From Antedon mediterranea (taxonomy: Eukaryota > Echinodermata > Crinoidea > Comatulida > Antedonidae), in assembly GCF_964355755.1 (NCBI RefSeq), contig NC_092675.1, positions 28,232,912 to 28,296,911 of the forward strand: a stretch of DNA of 64,000 nt, in the 5' to 3' direction. Under the pieces are notes generated by a model. It saw only the letters and a list, made by a program, of their open reading frames with translations. It was not told the DNA's origin and did not search any database. Position 1 is the first letter of the stretch; every line of letters begins with the position of its first letter. Shown here piece after piece: positions 63,201 to 64,000 of the stretch. A program made the position numbers and the translations under genes.

Positions 63201-63655
63201 ACAGTTTTTCTTGGATCGGTCATGATTGGGAAAAACAATTTTTTTAGGTCTTATTACAGAAATATTGAATTGCTTAATTTATTTTAAATTTATATGTTAT
63301 ATTTGTAGATGTTGATAGCCGATGTCGTGAGTATAACAATGGTACGTGTCTCCACATAGCAGCTAGCAATTGTTGTTTTGAAGCGTCAAAATGCTTATTG
63401 CAACACGGGGCAATCGCTACTCTCAAAGATGACCTTGGTCGTACCCCGATCGAGTGCATTCCCGACCCAGATTCTCTCAACGACAACAAAGAACTCGTGA
63501 ATAATGCTATGCGGTTGATACACATGTTACAGACTGAGCCAGAATTCAGCATTCCAAGGTACACGTTAGCGTCGTATGAGAGTGTGCCAAGTAAGGTACT
63601 TCTAGCTTCACTGGGGCTCAGCATTGGGGATAAGGTCACCGTTGGAGGTTCCAAG
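57291..63655 (+). CDS. CLIP4: CLIP3/CLIP4-like CAP-Gly linker protein, first three coding exons (partial)
   Basis: Exons 57291-57545, 61600-61855 and 63309-63655 join in phase to give 286 residues; the gene continues past the window. Residues 40-80 carry the family signature SFFDPNCPGCHSIL...E(I/L)FAI(I/L)RQWVPQVQQNI. Residues 86-230 hold ankyrin repeats: ILKRGANHDDRDGLTDMTLL, ALHYAVYFDV, TCLHIAASNCCFEASKCLL. The segment LLASLGLSIGDKVTVGG(S)K is the first strand of a CAP-Gly domain, whose glycine motif lies beyond the edge. CLIP-family proteins bind microtubules; CLIP3 acts at the trans-Golgi network. The start at 57291 was preferred because an acceptor at 57285 would remove the in-frame ATG at 57258. 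CLIP3 and CLIP4 cannot be separated from this part alone. Confidence 0.93.
59020..59265 (-). repeat. SINE-like repeat with reversed B-box-like word
   Basis: CTTATATAGCGCTTATTGTA, ACACCTGGGTGGAGAG, AAGTATCTTGCCTAAG, GAGTTCGGATTCAAACTCA, ACACACTGCCCCAC. The word order is that of a repeat common in marine invertebrates. GATTCAAACTC resembles a reversed tRNA B box. No cloverleaf can be folded. Confidence 0.6.
60678..60832 (+). repeat. Palindrome and (AAT)n-tailed repeat end
   Basis: GCTTAAGCTGCTTTTGTGCA begins a near-perfect palindrome (CTTAAGCTGC / GCAGCTTAAG). About 100 bases of GT-rich text follow, ending in AATAAATAATAATAATAATAA. The tail suggests a non-LTR retroelement 3' end. Confidence 0.5.
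61101..61387. mobile_element. MITE family 4 (ends AGCTGCTTTTACATCGC)
   Basis: Left AGCTGCTTTTACATCGCACC and right GCGCGATGTGAAAGTAGCT are imperfect inverted repeats. Flanking TTA occurs at both 61098-61100 and 61388-61390. Sub-terminal GGATTCGATCCGG is mirrored by GGACCGAATC. Length is about 287 bases with no coding frame. Confidence 0.82.
61856..63308. other. CLIP4-like intron 2 with a GC-richer central block
   Basis: The block at about 62300-62800 is richer in unique sequence than its flanks (CCACGTGCATGC, CGCCACGCAATGC, CCGCCAGTAATGC). It has no repeat ends and no open frame, so it may be regulatory. The rest is AT-rich. No exon is supported. Confidence 0.45.
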
Positions 63656-64000
63656 GTAAATATGTCAATTACATTATTTTAATTATTTAAATTTTAATGA
63701 TTTTTAGTGACACCGTGAAAGCTTTTTTAAGGCATACTATATTTCCACATCCACATATGAATGTTTATTAATGTATTTCTATTTATTTATTTCATTTTAG
63801 TCATTGACACTTGCTACAATACCAGTTTAAAATTGCCTAAATTGTCATGCCTTTTATTGGAAGGAGAAAAAAAAAACACACCAATGTTTATGATCTATGG
63901 CAACTGGCATACAAATTAAGTCTCTCACCTAGGAATTGATTTTCAGTAAATTTCTTTATTGTATGTTTGATAATCTACAATCTGGTCTAAACCTCTATTA
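63656..64000 (+). other. Start of CLIP4-like intron 3
   Basis: Follows the donor AAG|gtaaat at 63655/63656. It is AT-rich and holds no recognisable exon or repeat before the window ends. Confidence 0.6.

Overview
The window is AT-rich eukaryotic DNA with many short exons, GT-AG introns up to about 12 kb, and dense short interspersed repeats. Five protein genes can be rebuilt exon by exon; junction phases agree throughout, and the products match metazoan families. The palindrome TAGGCCTA and its variants recur often. Together with repeat types familiar from marine invertebrates and vertebrate-like protein families, this suggests a marine invertebrate deuterostome, perhaps an echinoderm. No sequence here settles the species.

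Layout, left to right. At 1-532 (+) are the last two coding exons of a TM2D1-like gene. At 935-4947 (-) is a complete TRMT13 (tRNA 2'-O-methyltransferase) gene in nine exons. At 6160-19230 (+) is an EFCAB14-like gene (membrane-anchored coiled-coil EF-hand protein). It has two interchangeable N-terminal exon pairs, at 6160/7833 and 10142/10875, feeding one set of ten shared exons. At 24737-55972 (-) is a complete RNF220 (RING E3 ubiquitin ligase) gene in 12 coding exons. At 57291-63655 (+) are the first three coding exons of a CLIP3/CLIP4-like gene (ankyrin and CAP-Gly family), which runs off the right edge. TM2D1/TRMT13 and EFCAB14/RNF220 are convergent pairs; TRMT13/EFCAB14 and RNF220/CLIP4-like are divergent pairs.

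Repeats. A palindromic MITE family with ends GCTCTGTCTACACTATCAA has twelve recognisable copies, all between 800 and 32,700; I found none in the right half. At least three other short inverted-repeat families have similar AAGC-type ends next to TA. A large terminal-repeat element lies in the TRMT13/EFCAB14 divergent interval. There are also SINE-like and LINE-like pieces and a tyrosine-recombinase fragment.

The most unusual features are local tandem duplications that sit exactly on gene structure. The 3' half of an RNF220 exon, with its splice donor, is repeated in the following intron. The 3' splice site of an EFCAB14 exon is repeated upstream of the exon. A ~50-bp array follows the EFCAB14 stop codon. 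The genes do not form an operon or a single pathway. Four of the five have human orthologues on chromosome 1p, so the window looks like a piece of an old linkage group. I see no evidence for a wholly new biological system.
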